The position numbers and the translations under genes are program-made. DNA of 64,000 nucleotides from Halichondria panicea (taxonomy: Eukaryota > Porifera > Demospongiae > Suberitida > Halichondriidae), in the NCBI RefSeq assembly GCF_963675165.1, contig NC_087383.1, positions 3,626,979-3,690,978 of the forward strand. Direction: 5' to 3'. The first letter of the stretch is position 1. Each line of letters begins with the position of its first letter. Shown piece after piece: positions 36,260 to 48,100 of the stretch. Below the pieces are notes generated by a model. The model was not told where the DNA came from. It did not search any database and saw only the letters and a list, made by a program, of their open reading frames with translations.

Positions 36260-37200
36260 CCCTTTCCTTGCCATTCGTGAAATCTGGAACAGGAGCGTCT
36301 TTAGGTCGATCAATTAGTGTGGATCCGGCCTCACCACGCCTCCAAGTCATTCTATTAGTCTAGATCCGGCTAGCAATTCTAGCTGGGACTCCCAGTTCTA
36401 GCTCCTTTTGTTTAGCGTGTCAGAGACTGGGAGAAGATGATTGGCACTCCCTGGCTCCTTTGGATGTACAGCTGTCCAGATCCCTAGAACATACCCTCCA
36501 TTCTGACGAGTTATCAGTGCATAGGGTGCTTACTAGATTCTTGCCAGCCAGTACAGTTCAAGCTACACACAGCACCGCTCAACTATTCTCTACCCCATTA
36601 TCTAGCTAAATCTGGTCCAACTAGACAGCAGACACAGCTAGTTAATTCAGTAAAGCCAGGGGTAGCCCTACTTCTACCGTTGTTCAGTACCCACGGTAAC
36701 AATTCCTCTGGGCTGGGCTAACTAGTTGAGCCACGCCTCCCAATTCTCAAGGCTAGGTACATGTCTCTGTCTAGCTGCTTCTTCAGCTTCTTGCTCAGTT
36801 TTGTGGCTTAGAGAAAGGCCAGCTACTCAGGGGGAAGAGTCCAGATGAAAGTCTGGCAGCCAGGTGACGTCCAAACGGTCAGTTATTCTTTCCACCAACT
36901 TTTTAATCTAGTCTAGTCCTGCTTGCACTGCTACTACTACTGCTGCCTACTGCTGCTACTCTTCCTAGCTAGTCAAAGGTTTCTTTTTTTTTTTTTTTTT
37001 TTTTTATAACTACATATGCACAAAGAGACATCAAAGCTTACATCAAAGGACACAGATTTTTAGCCTACTTGACTGATAAGGCGGTTACCTAGACTACAGT
37101 TTGTTTGTCAGGGAGGAGCTCACATACAACTTCATCTAATTCATCATAACGATTCCTTACCCATTGTTGTAATTTCTACAACAGATTGCCAAGGAAAGAG
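36260..37200 (+). mobile_element. 941-bp terminal direct repeat R2
   Basis: Same orientation and length as R1. Preceded by ATAA (36256-36259) and followed by ATAG (37201-37204). Same inverted-repeat ends as R1. Confidence 0.85.
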
Positions 37201-37307
37201 ATAGACAATATCTCTCAAGCACGCCTTATATCTATAGTATATACATTCATGTTGTATATATATACAGTGTGTGTATTAGCTATATGTACCCTTTCAAATG
37301 TTGGTGC

Positions 37308-37460
37308 ATGCAGGGAATGAAGATAAACTGATCTACGTATACCCTGGCTGAAGTCTGTTCCAGCGTTTCTCAGCAAGAAGTTCAAAGCGAAGGTCCGACG
37401 TCAAAAGAGTGGGTGCATGCATGTGTGTGGTGCAAACTTATAATTATACTTGGACAATAG
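37308..37460 (+). pseudogene. Decayed copy of the last serine racemase exon
   Basis: Matches 15341-15497 of SRR: an acceptor-like ATGCAG, then TCAGCAAGAAGTTCAAAGCG versus TCAGCGACAAGTTCAAAGCG, GACGTCAAAAGAGTGGGTG, and ACTTGGACAATA. Deletions break the frame. No other racemase exon is seen nearby. Confidence 0.85.
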
Positions 37461-37483
37461 AAGATATCTATATAGATCAGTCT

Positions 37484-40345
37484 ATGTTTGTTGATGGTAG
37501 ATTAATTATTAATTGTGTTTAACAATTAGATCTAGGACTATAGATCTTCACAAACTATACAAGCTCATGCATATGAAGGAGCCTGGAGGAGGTTTCTAAA
37601 GCTCTATAAGATAAAATGTACTATAAAATTAATATACTTTATCCAAGAACAATAAGTACATTAATGTATAATAAAAATCCACCTCTTTAGTAAAGAGGTG
37701 GACTTTACAATGTCTAAATGTTCTGTCCTGGAAAAATTGGTCCAGGCTGGTTTTAATTGCCGAAATTGACTACCAAAAATGGTCTGCATGCCATTAGCAA
37801 GCAGTAAGCAATGCCCTGAGCGTCCTTGTGTAACTTTTTGTACAAGTCAACTGTCTGTTTATCTAGATAAGCATGCATCAGCTACTAGCTATAGATCTAG
37901 TGCAGTTACTTCCACTGGATACTTGCTTTCAGCAGGTTGTCTTTCATTTATGGTAGCTACATACGGACTACATTTGGTGACCGATTTTGGCGTGACAGTC
38001 TCACTAGGTCAAAATTAATATTTTAGTTATAAATTACTAAACGTAATTATCATGTAAAATTGAATAGATCTATATAATAGTAGAGCTGTTCTGCATCCTT
38101 ACTTTGTTCTTTGTGCATGCATGGGTATATACACTGTAACAAATATACAGTGTAGGCATGCATGCATATGTAATCTGTCATCTGTCTCAATCACTGACAC
38201 AAGAACTGCACCGGATATGAGAACATTACTTTTAACTATACATAGAATCTTGTTATCCATATCCCCTTGCTTAGCACGTTAACTACAACGTATCCAGAAC
38301 CATATAATAACTACATGATATGCCAGTTTTTCCTGATTCCAAAAATCCATGTGTTTATAGGTTTTGTATATATCTATATATAGCTGAGAAAAAGCATAAG
38401 GCCAAGCTGCATGTTTCACGAACTTTCACAATTTATGGACCAGGCAGGCCGGTAAAAAGGAATCCCGTAAGAGACCTGTGGTGCCTCTTGTAGAAATTGT
38501 TGGGCTTCCCAAAACCACAAGGATAAGTTGTGGCAACAAAATTAATACAGCAAGGAGTGGGTGCATGGTTTTGGGTTTTTGGGGGAGTTTAACAAAAAGA
38601 AACTCGCATGCATCCGTGAAGCATGCAGTAGCTTGTAACCAGATATACGTACGTATACGAGTATATATCTGCAAACAGGAGAAAGAAAAAGTGTTGTTCT
38701 ACATGTGTAGCTCTTAGAGATATCTATTGATGTTGCACACATGATCACGTGTCCATACTAGGTCTAGAGACTTATTAATAGCAGAATATCAACTCACATG
38801 CATGTATAGAATACCCTGACATTGTTCTCTCTAGTCAGGTGCACATAATTATAAACGAATTAGCATTGTAGATAGACTATAGCTAGAGTAGGCTGATTTT
38901 CTCCATTGTAACGCTCTATGCATGCAGGTAGCTTTTTGTTGGTGGTAGATTAATTATTAGATCTAATAATTGTGTTTAGATCTAGGACTAAATCTCTCTC
39001 TATATATACAATGTATTATGAATGTAATTGTTCAAAAGGTCACCTATTTAAACTAAAGTGAACAGCAAGCTCATGTGAAGGAGCCTGCAGGAGGTTTCTA
39101 AAAGCTCTAAAGATAAAAGGTACTATAAATATCTACTAGTACATTAATGTATAATAAAAATCCACCTCTTTACAATGTCTAAATATTCTGTCCTCGAAAA
39201 ATTTGGTCCAGGCTGGTTTTGATTGCCGAAATTAATCTGTCTGTATGCCATTAGCAAGCCAGTGAGCAATGCCCTGAGTGTCCATGTGTAACTTCTTGTA
39301 CACGTCAACTGTCAATTTATAAAGTTGAACTAGATAATTATATAGTGCATGCATCAGCTACTAGCTATAGATCTAGTGCAGTTACATCCACTGGATACTT
39401 GTCTTCAGCAGGTTGTCTTTCATTTATGGTGCATGCGGACTATACATTTGGTGACCGATTTTGGTGTGACAGTCTGATTGATCATTCTATAGGTCAAAAT
39501 TAATATTTTAGTTATTCACTAAACGTAATTATCATGTAAAGTTGACTAGATCTATTAATAGTAGAGCTATTATGCATCCTTACTTTGTTCTTTGTGCATG
39601 CATGTGTATAATAATATGAATAGCATGTATATACACTGTAACAAATATACAGTGTAGGCATGCATGTGTCATCTGTCTCGATCACTGACACAAATGCACC
39701 GGATATATATAAGAACATTGCTTTTAACTATACATAGATTCTTGTTAACCGTATCCCCTTCCTTAGCACGTTAACTACAACGTATATCCAGAACCATATA
39801 GTAATACATGATACGCCAGTTTTTCCTGACTCCAAAAATCCATGTGCTCAGACTTTCACAATTTATGGACCAGGCAGGCCGGTACAAATGAATCCAATTA
39901 AAAAGTAAGAGACCTGTGGTGCCTCTTGTAGAAATTGTTGGCTTCCCCAAACCACAAGGATAAGTGTGGCAACAAAATTAATACAGCAAGGAGTGCATGG
40001 GTATAGTTTTGGGGGGAGTTTCACAAAAAGAAACTCGCTTGCATCCGTGAAGCATGCAGTAGCTTGTAACCAGATACACGTACGTATACGAGTATCTGCC
40101 AACAGAAAAAGTGTTAATTGTTCTACACGTGTAGCTCTTATATTATAGAGATGTTGCACACATGATCACGTGTCCATACTAGATCTAGAGACTTATAACA
40201 TCCATTCAGAATATCAACTCACATGCATGTATAGAATCCCCTGACATTGTTCTCTCTAGTCAGGTGCACATAATTATAAACGAATTAGCATTGTAGATAG
40301 ACTATAGCTAGAGTATGCTGAATTTCTCCATTGTAACGCTATATA
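37484..40345 (+). repeat. Two diverged tandem copies of a 1.4-kb non-coding block
   Basis: Copy 1 (about 37484-38930) and copy 2 (about 38931-40345) are collinear: GGTAGATTAATTATTA, AAGGAGCCTG.AGGAGGTTTC, TCCACCTCTTTA, CAGCAGGTTGTCTTTCATTT, GACCAGGCAGGCCGGTA, CTATAGCTAGAGTA. Both start with sequence resembling the racemase 3' flank. Copy 1 keeps a perfect 23-bp hairpin (CCACCTCTTTAGTAAAGAGG plus TGG, about 37680-37702) that is truncated in copy 2. No coding content. Confidence 0.75.
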
Positions 40346-41429
40346 TATACATGTATCTAGGTAGAATAATGGGCAGCGCACGCACTTTCAAGTATACATA
40401 GTAAAATTGTACAGTAAACTAGTCTATTAACTCGCCGGTGTTACTATCTCAATGAGGTCGACTGAGTTCCGTGAATCTATGCATGGCTTATCTTTTCTTT
40501 CATTGGTTGAGAATACCTCTCACTAAAGCCAAGCAAGAGGATCGAGGCCCTCATCTACCCCTGCGATAGTCAGGAAATCTAGAAATCTAGCTATCTAGCT
40601 CCTAGATGCCACAGATGATATACGTAGCAGAAAAAAATACATGTTTTGTGGATGAGAGACTGCTCTTGCTGGATCGAGGTCATCTCCACCAATGCAAGAA
40701 ATGAAGGGCACTAAAACTCAGTCTATACCCCACAACAGTAACGCGAAACAAATTTCTGTAAAGCCTACACTGTACAATTTTACTGGCGTAGATCTATTAT
40801 ATAGCCCTATTTACACGCCGTTGAAGCAGCTGGAGTCGAGGCTATATCAGTGTAAACGGGCCTTATTCGACTCGGAATTCTAATCAGGATTAGCCAACCC
40901 ACTTCTGGGTTCAGATTGCTGTGAGTAAACACAAAAGATTAATTCTGAGGTGGTGTACATTTTTGTGTAGGGTAGCTTCACCAATGCTAGCGCAAAGTAG
41001 TCGTTTTACTATGCCCACTACTGACCCGGATTGAACCAGGATCAGTAGGTGTCGTGTAAACGGAGCTTATTTATAGGATTACTCAAATTCTGGCAGTGCA
41101 TGCATGCATGTGCACTATATGCTATGGACACCAGGCCCTACGGTATTTTTTGACATAGGATTTCGATCTGGAAACTTAAACAATGAGGCTAGCATGTCGG
41201 TGATGAAGCTTTCCTCTTTTTAGCTGCAATTGCCATTTTTTGTGACCATTTTCTGAGGTACAAAGCTAGTGGGGGAGGAAGATTACATTTGTATCTTGTT
41301 CATTAAAACTGAACATACTAATATAAAGTCATGACGTACCCTCCAAATCTGAAACTTAGAGGCATGTGTATGCACTATTTATACGCATGCCCATAAATGC
41401 TAATTTTGACTTTCCATATTCTAAACAGA
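40346..41429. other. Intergenic region upstream of the beta-helix gene
   Basis: No gene seen. A possible small element with TTTACACGCCG / CGTGTAAACGG inverted ends spans about 40809-41063. Confidence 0.4.
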
Positions 41430-44400
41430 ATGCTTCGAGTGTCCGTGTTAGTGGTGGTGGTGTTGGGTTGTCTCCTGACCTCCTCAGTATGCAGGGCTCA
41501 GGTGTTCTATGTCAAACCTTCACAGCCTCCAAACACCACCTGTCCTGGTGAGCTGTGTCACACTCTCAATTACTATGCCCAGAATGCTGCATCACTGCTT
41601 AGTGGGAAAAGTAATGTCACATTACTGTTTGTTGAGGGTGTCCATCTTTTAACCGAACCGACTTTTGAGGTTTTTGAAACTGATAGTGTAACATTGTCTG
41701 CATTAACTGAGTTCATTAATGTTACTGTTATGTTATCTACTGGAAGCGATATGAATTTCACTCTTGTGGACGATTTACATTTGAGTAATTTAGTTGTTGT
41801 GGCTGATATATTATGTCCGGGCAACAACATTCCAGGCAACAGCATTAACACTACACTTGTCAGAAGGGTTTATCACTCTAACGTAACTGTCTTCTGCTGT
41901 GACTTCCATCTTCAAATGATCCATGAATTTCAATTGTACCATTCCACTTATTACTATGCTGGAATTAACATGTATAATTTTGACGAGATAGATAATGTGA
42001 TCCTAATGTTATCTGAATGTTATTTATATTCTGGATCCAACATCAACATATCCCTAAGTAGCTCCTTCAATGGATCTATTACAAACTCATCTGGTTTTAT
42101 CATCTCCGTGCATGTTATTAATCGCGACCAAGGCTTCTTTTCTCTAACAATCAGAGACTGTGTGAACCGTTTTGAAGATGTTGGTGAGGTTAGCGTTATT
42201 GTTTCTGAAGCGCCCCTCATGTTGTTCGAGGTCATTTTAGAAAACAATCATTTTGATACTGAACACTTTTACTTTTCGGCACTCAATAATGCAGATTTTG
42301 AAGGATTTCTTTGTGTGAAAAATTGCTCGTTCCATTTTTCTGATATTTCTTCCCAATCCTTTTTTTCAAATATTTCAATGGACCTGAGCAGTTTTAATGA
42401 TACTAGTTCTGTTTATTTTCGCTCTGCAAAGGAATGTACTGTTAGGAATGTTAGCTTTAACAACAGCAACTTTAATGTTGTAGGTCCTTCCACAGTTCTC
42501 ATAGACAATTGTCGGTTTGAAAATTCAGTAGATGTATATGATTCACCGTTCGTCATGTCTGAAGTGCGTTTACTCATAGTCAATGAAACAGTGTTCAAAA
42601 ATAACCAAGGTTACAACGGAGGGGCTCTATATTTGTTCAATAGTAGACTATATCTAACTCATAATTCAGTATTAGTTTTCGATAATAACTCAGCAATTGA
42701 TAAAGGTGGTGCTGTTTATGTGGAAAGTCCAATGGATGAAAGATTATCGCTTTACGGAGATTCTCCAATATCATTTAATTGTACTTTCAGTTTAAAGTAC
42801 AATGTATCTGATGGAAGCAAGCCAGATAACTCGATCGTTTTCAAAGATAACAGTGCCGCCAACGGGGGCAGTAATATTTATGGAACTTCCTTAAAATCCG
42901 ATTGTTTAGTTTCTCCTGATGGAAGAAATCATAGCTATGAGGTTCAAGCTGATATTTTTGAATTTGACCATGATTTAAAAATAAATAAATTGATATCGTC
43001 AGTGTCCTCTGATCCGAAGCGGGTTTGCTTGTGTGATGATAACAGGATTCCAATGTGTGGTAATTTGTCTCAGTATAACAATGTTGCTCCTGGAGAAACG
43101 ATCACTGTGAATTTAGCACTGGTTGGTGGTGATTTTGGTGTTACTGTTGGATCAGTTTATGCAACACTATTGCAATATTATTGTGTACGGCAATATGATT
43201 GTGTATGGCTTAATAATATAACCACAAAGACGATTTCAAGTGCGGAGTGCTTCCATGAGGAGTATGTAATACACTCTGACAATGATAATAGTTCTATGTT
43301 CCTTTTTCTCTCATCTGATCGTATTAATAATAATTTTAATTATGATATCATGTCTAGGGGGTGGTACAATGATTCCATAAGGAGGTATGAAGAAAACAAG
43401 GAAATTGATTACTATTTGGCCACCGCAAGTATAATATTACATATTACTCTTCAGAAGTGTCCTAAAGGGCTTATCCTCAACAAAAAAAAAGCTTCATGTC
43501 AATGTATCCAGACACTTACGGACGTTGGCGTAACAAAATGTGTAATTTTGGATGGAGAGGTGTGGATAACCCGCAGTGGTGCTATCTGGGTGAGCAACTC
43601 AGAAGTTATAGACAATGAGACGGGCGTTGTGGCATACAAGTATTGCCCATTTGATTACTGTACAGCAAAAGAGTTTGCTGTTCAATTACGCAATCCCAAC
43701 TCTCAGTGTGCTTTTAGTCACAGTGGTGTTCTGTGTGGAGGTTGTTCCCCAAATCTCAGCTTAGCATTGGGTAGTCCTCGGTGTCTGCCTTGCTCTGATG
43801 ATGGACATGTGGCTTTTTTTATTCCCTTTGCAATTGCTGGTTTGTTGTTAGTGCTCTTCATTAAGTTGTTAGATCTGACGATAACCAAAGGAGCTGTCAA
43901 TGGACTGCTTTTGTATGCTAACATTCTGTGGACTAATCAAAGCATTTTCTTTCCTCATGCAATTCGCTCGTCATCTTCTGTATTTCGTTTTTTTGTCACG
44001 TTTGTGGCATGGCTCAATTTGGATCTTGGAATTGAAACCTGTTTCATTCAGGGCCTGGATATGTATTGGAAAACTTGGTTGCAATTTTTGTTCCCTCTTT
44101 ATATTTGGAGTATTGCCGGGCTCATCATCTTAGCTTGCCGCTATTCTGACAAAGCTACTAAACTGTTCGGTAACAATTCAGTTCATGTTTTAGCTACATT
44201 GGTCCTACTCTCGTACTCGAAGCTTCTCCGTACAATTATTACATCATTGGGGTTTGCTATTCTTGACTTATATCCTAGTGGGACGAGAGTTGTGTGGCTA
44301 GCAGATGGTAATGTTCCATATTTTGGTGTACGTCACTCATTCCTTCTCATAGCGGCAATACTTGCTCTGATAATATTCGTATTGCCTTATACAGTAACAA

Positions 44401-44987
44401 TACTGCTAGTGCCTTGGCTAAGGAAATGTGGTAACATCTCATGGGTTAACAAACTAAAGCCATTCTTTGATGCTCATTATGGCCCCCTCAAAGACAACCA
44501 CCAGTACTGGATTGGATTGACACTGCTTGTACGTGTAATACTGGCCATTACCAATGTTACAATTCAAGCCATTGGTCCCACTGTCAATCTTTTTGTAACT
44601 ATAACTTTGTCTTCACTATTGCTCTATGTGGTTGGTTTTTCACATAAAAAGCGGTATCTCTCAATCCTCGAGGCCTCTTTTGTTGCCAATGTGATTATTG
44701 TTGGGGGAGGATTTTTGTACTTAAGTAACCAAAATGCTTTTGCTGGTGTTTCTGTTGGTATTGCATTCCTCACATTTCTACTAATAATCTGTGCACAAGG
44801 GTACACTCAATTGAAGACACTTTGTCGTTGCAAAACTGTACATAGAGAGTATGAAAACATTAACGGTGTGAATGACTCTAAAACAGAGAGTGTCCCTCCC
44901 ACTCATTCCGTGGTTTCATTGTACGATAATACGACCCAAGACTACTACCCACTGAGAGAATCATTGCTGGAGAGTGACGCTCACTGA
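41430..44987 (+). CDS. Secreted beta-helix ectodomain fused to a multi-span membrane domain
   Basis: Intronless 1185 aa from the chosen ATG; an ATG 11 codons upstream would spoil the signal peptide. Residues 1-23 are a clear signal peptide (MLRVSVLVVVVLGCLLTSS). Residues about 24-640 are Asn/Ser-rich with repeated short strands and many N-glycosylation sites (NN-S, V-F-N-N patterns), as in right-handed beta-helix (pectin-lyase-like) proteins. A Cys-rich stretch (about 660-785) precedes some nine to ten hydrophobic spans between about 791 and 1125, starting VAFFIPFAIAGLLLVLF. A 60-residue cytosolic tail holds Y1141-E-N-I, a Grb2-SH2-type site, plus a DYYPL motif. This architecture suggests a surface receptor or transporter; I cannot name the family. 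A decayed paralogue lies at 16227-16616. An intronless gene among intron-rich neighbours is unusual. Confidence 0.85.
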   Translation: MLRVSVLVVVVLGCLLTSSVCRAQVFYVKPSQPPNTTCPGELCHTLNYYAQNAASLLSGKSNVTLLFVEGVHLLTEPTFEVFETDSVTLSALTEFINVTVMLSTGSDMNFTLVDDLHLSNLVVVADILCPGNNIPGNSINTTLVRRVYHSNVTVFCCDFHLQMIHEFQLYHSTYYYAGINMYNFDEIDNVILMLSECYLYSGSNINISLSSSFNGSITNSSGFIISVHVINRDQGFFSLTIRDCVNRFEDVGEVSVIVSEAPLMLFEVILENNHFDTEHFYFSALNNADFEGFLCVKNCSFHFSDISSQSFFSNISMDLSSFNDTSSVYFRSAKECTVRNVSFNNSNFNVVGPSTVLIDNCRFENSVDVYDSPFVMSEVRLLIVNETVFKNNQGYNGGALYLFNSRLYLTHNSVLVFDNNSAIDKGGAVYVESPMDERLSLYGDSPISFNCTFSLKYNVSDGSKPDNSIVFKDNSAANGGSNIYGTSLKSDCLVSPDGRNHSYEVQADIFEFDHDLKINKLISSVSSDPKRVCLCDDNRIPMCGNLSQYNNVAPGETITVNLALVGGDFGVTVGSVYATLLQYYCVRQYDCVWLNNITTKTISSAECFHEEYVIHSDNDNSSMFLFLSSDRINNNFNYDIMSRGWYNDSIRRYEENKEIDYYLATASIILHITLQKCPKGLILNKKKASCQCIQTLTDVGVTKCVILDGEVWITRSGAIWVSNSEVIDNETGVVAYKYCPFDYCTAKEFAVQLRNPNSQCAFSHSGVLCGGCSPNLSLALGSPRCLPCSDDGHVAFFIPFAIAGLLLVLFIKLLDLTITKGAVNGLLLYANILWTNQSIFFPHAIRSSSSVFRFFVTFVAWLNLDLGIETCFIQGLDMYWKTWLQFLFPLYIWSIAGLIILACRYSDKATKLFGNNSVHVLATLVLLSYSKLLRTIITSLGFAILDLYPSGTRVVWLADGNVPYFGVRHSFLLIAAILALIIFVLPYTVTILLVPWLRKCGNISWVNKLKPFFDAHYGPLKDNHQYWIGLTLLVRVILAITNVTIQAIGPTVNLFVTITLSSLLLYVVGFSHKKRYLSILEASFVANVIIVGGGFLYLSNQNAFAGVSVGIAFLTFLLIICAQGYTQLKTLCRCKTVHREYENINGVNDSKTESVPPTHSVVSLYDNTTQDYYPLRESLLESDAH

Positions 44988-45188
44988 AAAATGGCAAGAA
45001 AGTGACCATTTTTTTCGAAGAGTGTTAACAACTATTTGATGATAATTATAGATAAAGAATATAATTATGCAAAACAAGACAATCTTTTCTTTTTCCTAAG
45101 AGTGTTGATATAATTATGACTTTTTGGCAGTGGTCTTTTGTCATGAATAATTATTCTCTGTAAATTTAGTGAATAACTAATTAAATAG

Positions 45189-48100
45189 TCAAAGGTCCTC
45201 TACATGCATGGAGGCTTGCTGATAGACATGTTTGTATTGTTCTTTCTCTTCCTCTGTCATCTGAGCCACTAATGAGTCTGTCACCTGATCCAGAGGGACA
45301 GTACGATCACCAACCTGCAATAACACAAAGGTGTAAATGAGAAATATATATATTGGGTGGCAAAATGTTTTACAGTAGTACTGTGTATAGTGTAATGTGT
45401 AACGATACAAAGTACAAACTTAAAAACGAGCATATACAGTAGACTTTCGCTAATCCGACTCTGTGATTTTTTTACATGGTCATCTCGATATATAACGGCC
45501 GTTTTGTTTAGCACGGATTGCTAGCTCGATGATATACCGTAGTTAACCGATGATTAATGATGTACAATTTTCACTGATAAATAGCTAGCTGCACAAAACA
45601 AGACTTAAAACTGAATAGTACTATAACTATACAACTCTATCTTAGAACAGACATCAAGCGTTCAAGATGAGACTGTTTCCTCTGAACACCAGAACACATG
45701 GTCTATTTCCAGCTCAGATCTTTTTCTCTCTTGTGCGAGAGTGTCTTCTGTGATCCGTAACTATACAGAAGATGGAGCGGTGTCGTTTTCACAGAAATTA
45801 CCAGCATAACTTTCTTGGATGGGCGCTTGCATGGTTCAGTAGCCACATCATCAAATATCCGCCCACCCCTTGTTTAGCCTAAATATACAAAAATGTAGCT
45901 ATCAAAATATGTGGGCGGTTTGACGGTTACTACAGTACTAGTATACATGTACAAAACTCGCCCTAAATATGGTTACCTCAGTGATAATAATGTACTATAT
46001 AATTATTTCGTATACCGTATTACTAGATTGTTTTGCAAGTGCATGTTAGTTAACAAAAATCAATCGCGAGAACGTGATACCACATCACAGATCCTTGCCA
46101 GAACGCATTAATTATCCATGAGACAGAACCACTCAAGAGTGATTGGATTAATGAGAATCCACTGTAATACGTACCAGCTTGAGCAATGTATTTTTTACCT
46201 TGACTATAAACTGCTCCTCTTCTTCGTCACTAGACTCCACGTCCTCCATTTCCTCATCGCTCTCACTCCCGCTGTACTCTGGCTTCTCGTCAGCCCGCCC
46301 CTTGCTCTCGTCACTCCGCACCTCATGAGTCAGCAGGTCTGCCAGGATCTGGTCATCTATATACAATGAATTTGTACATAGTCTGTTATTGGTAATCGTG
46401 TACACTCAAGCAACCTATGTGCTAGGCGTACAAGCAGTCAACAACTATACATGACTGTAGTTAGAACAACGGCTTTAATTCAGTCAAAGTAGAACTCAAT
46501 GCATCGCTGTACTAAATTTTAAGAGTACTACAGGTAGCATGTTTCCATTGTAGCTAGCTATCATACGTATACATAATTATACAGTACGTACCTATTAATG
46601 CACCCATGCACATAGAAGTGTTACAGATGTGTACCTTTCTTGTCTCTTTGAGTGATAGTTGATGTTGAAGCAATGTCTTCAGTAGGCACTAAACTGGGCT
46701 CATCTTGTACAGTGCTTCTAGACATCCACTCTGGTACGGACTTGGTGGGAGTCTGTAAGAAAGGTTAACAATAGGTCTAGTACTGGTATTAGGTGTACGG
46801 TATGGGAGATACAGAAAACGATTTAACAATGAGTTAGAGGTTAGAGTGTACACATGAAATGATAAGAAATTTTCACATGTGCATGTAGCACACATTATTG
46901 AAGTCCTGTGTGTACCTTTGTTGACGAAGTGTCACCATCTCCCATGTGTATGCTAATGTCAGCATTTTCTCCATAGATGTTCACACTACACAAGACAGAA
47001 TTGTACGTAAATTATCTAACCGGCTTCGTTCACACGTTATTGCAGTCAGGTATATAATTAATTATCAATTGTAGGTGCAATATAGGTACGTAGAGGACGT
47101 CCCACATGCGTGCCTCAATTTAGCAGTTAGCCTCTGCCATAACGTTGAGTGTGGGTGGATAATTGGACCTCCTCTGATAGATACATATACACACGGTCTT
47201 AGTCACTCACATGGGTCGATTCCTAGACCAGTTATCTGTGTCCTTACCAGCAGCTCCAGATGGCCTGGAATAACCTCCAGCCTAAAACAATCAACAAGTT
47301 ATGCACATAGAGCAGACTACCGAATTTTGTCAGACGTCAATATTCGTCAGCTAAAAGTGCGTATAATGCACAAACAAAACGAGATTGATTCTAACTAACT
47401 GCACACACCAATAGGTGGCTATGGGACTACTAACCAGCGAATATTTGGATGGGTCAAGTCGCTTCCAGTCGGAGGTGTGATCACTAGAACCGATTTTCGG
47501 AGAGTGTAATCTATTTCCGTTTTTGCCAGAACTACACAGCTAGAGTTAACTGACACATACTGGGCTCAATCTAGATAGAGTACAGTACATGGTGGAGCAA
47601 TTGCAGAGTCAGTAAAAAACCAGCTTTGCAAGGTTTACTGACTCTGCAATTGCTCCACCATGTACTGTACTCTATCTAGATTGAGCCCGGTATGTGTCAG
47701 TTAACTCTAGCTGTGTAGTTCTGGCAAAAACGGAAATAGATTACACTCGCCGAAAATCGATTATTGGACAGTTTCTTCTAGTGATCACAGCTCCGACTGG
47801 AAGCGACTTGACCCATCTAAATGTTCGCTGGTTAGTATAGTCCCATAGCCACCTATTGGTGTGTGCAATTACTAATAGTTAGAATCAATCTTGTTTTGTT
47901 CGTGCATTATACGCACTTTTAGCTGAGACGTACGTCTGATGAAATTCGATGGTCTACTCTACATATATTTCTACCTCCAGCAATCCGCTAGGTAGATAGG
48001 ACTCAGGAATCATTATGGATGCAAATAATCAAACTGACTATAGACATGTACATACCTGTTTAATGGAGCTAGGTTCTGGCTCTAGAACATCTGGGGCCAA

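Larger units (their letters stand above)
17768..37200. mobile_element. 19.4-kb composite: R1, four tandem piggyBac units, R2
   Basis: Order: R1 (17768-18708), unit 1 (18709-23095), unit 2 (23096-27483), unit 3 (27484-31870), unit 4 (31871-36255), ATAA, R2 (36260-37200). Outer flanks are ATAG on both sides, a candidate 4-bp target duplication; the classic piggyBac target TTAA is not seen. Inner flanks of both R copies are ATAA. Unit period is 4387-4388 bp. All four units carry a complete transposase on the minus strand with identical predicted protein in the main exon. Confidence 0.85.

Noticed and set aside
37779-38018. 79-codon frame in the 1.4-kb repeat
   Set aside because: It is not preserved in the second diverged copy of the block, so there is no sign of coding constraint.
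46118-46369. 83-codon plus-strand frame
   Set aside because: Antisense of the acidic TFIIE-alpha exon.
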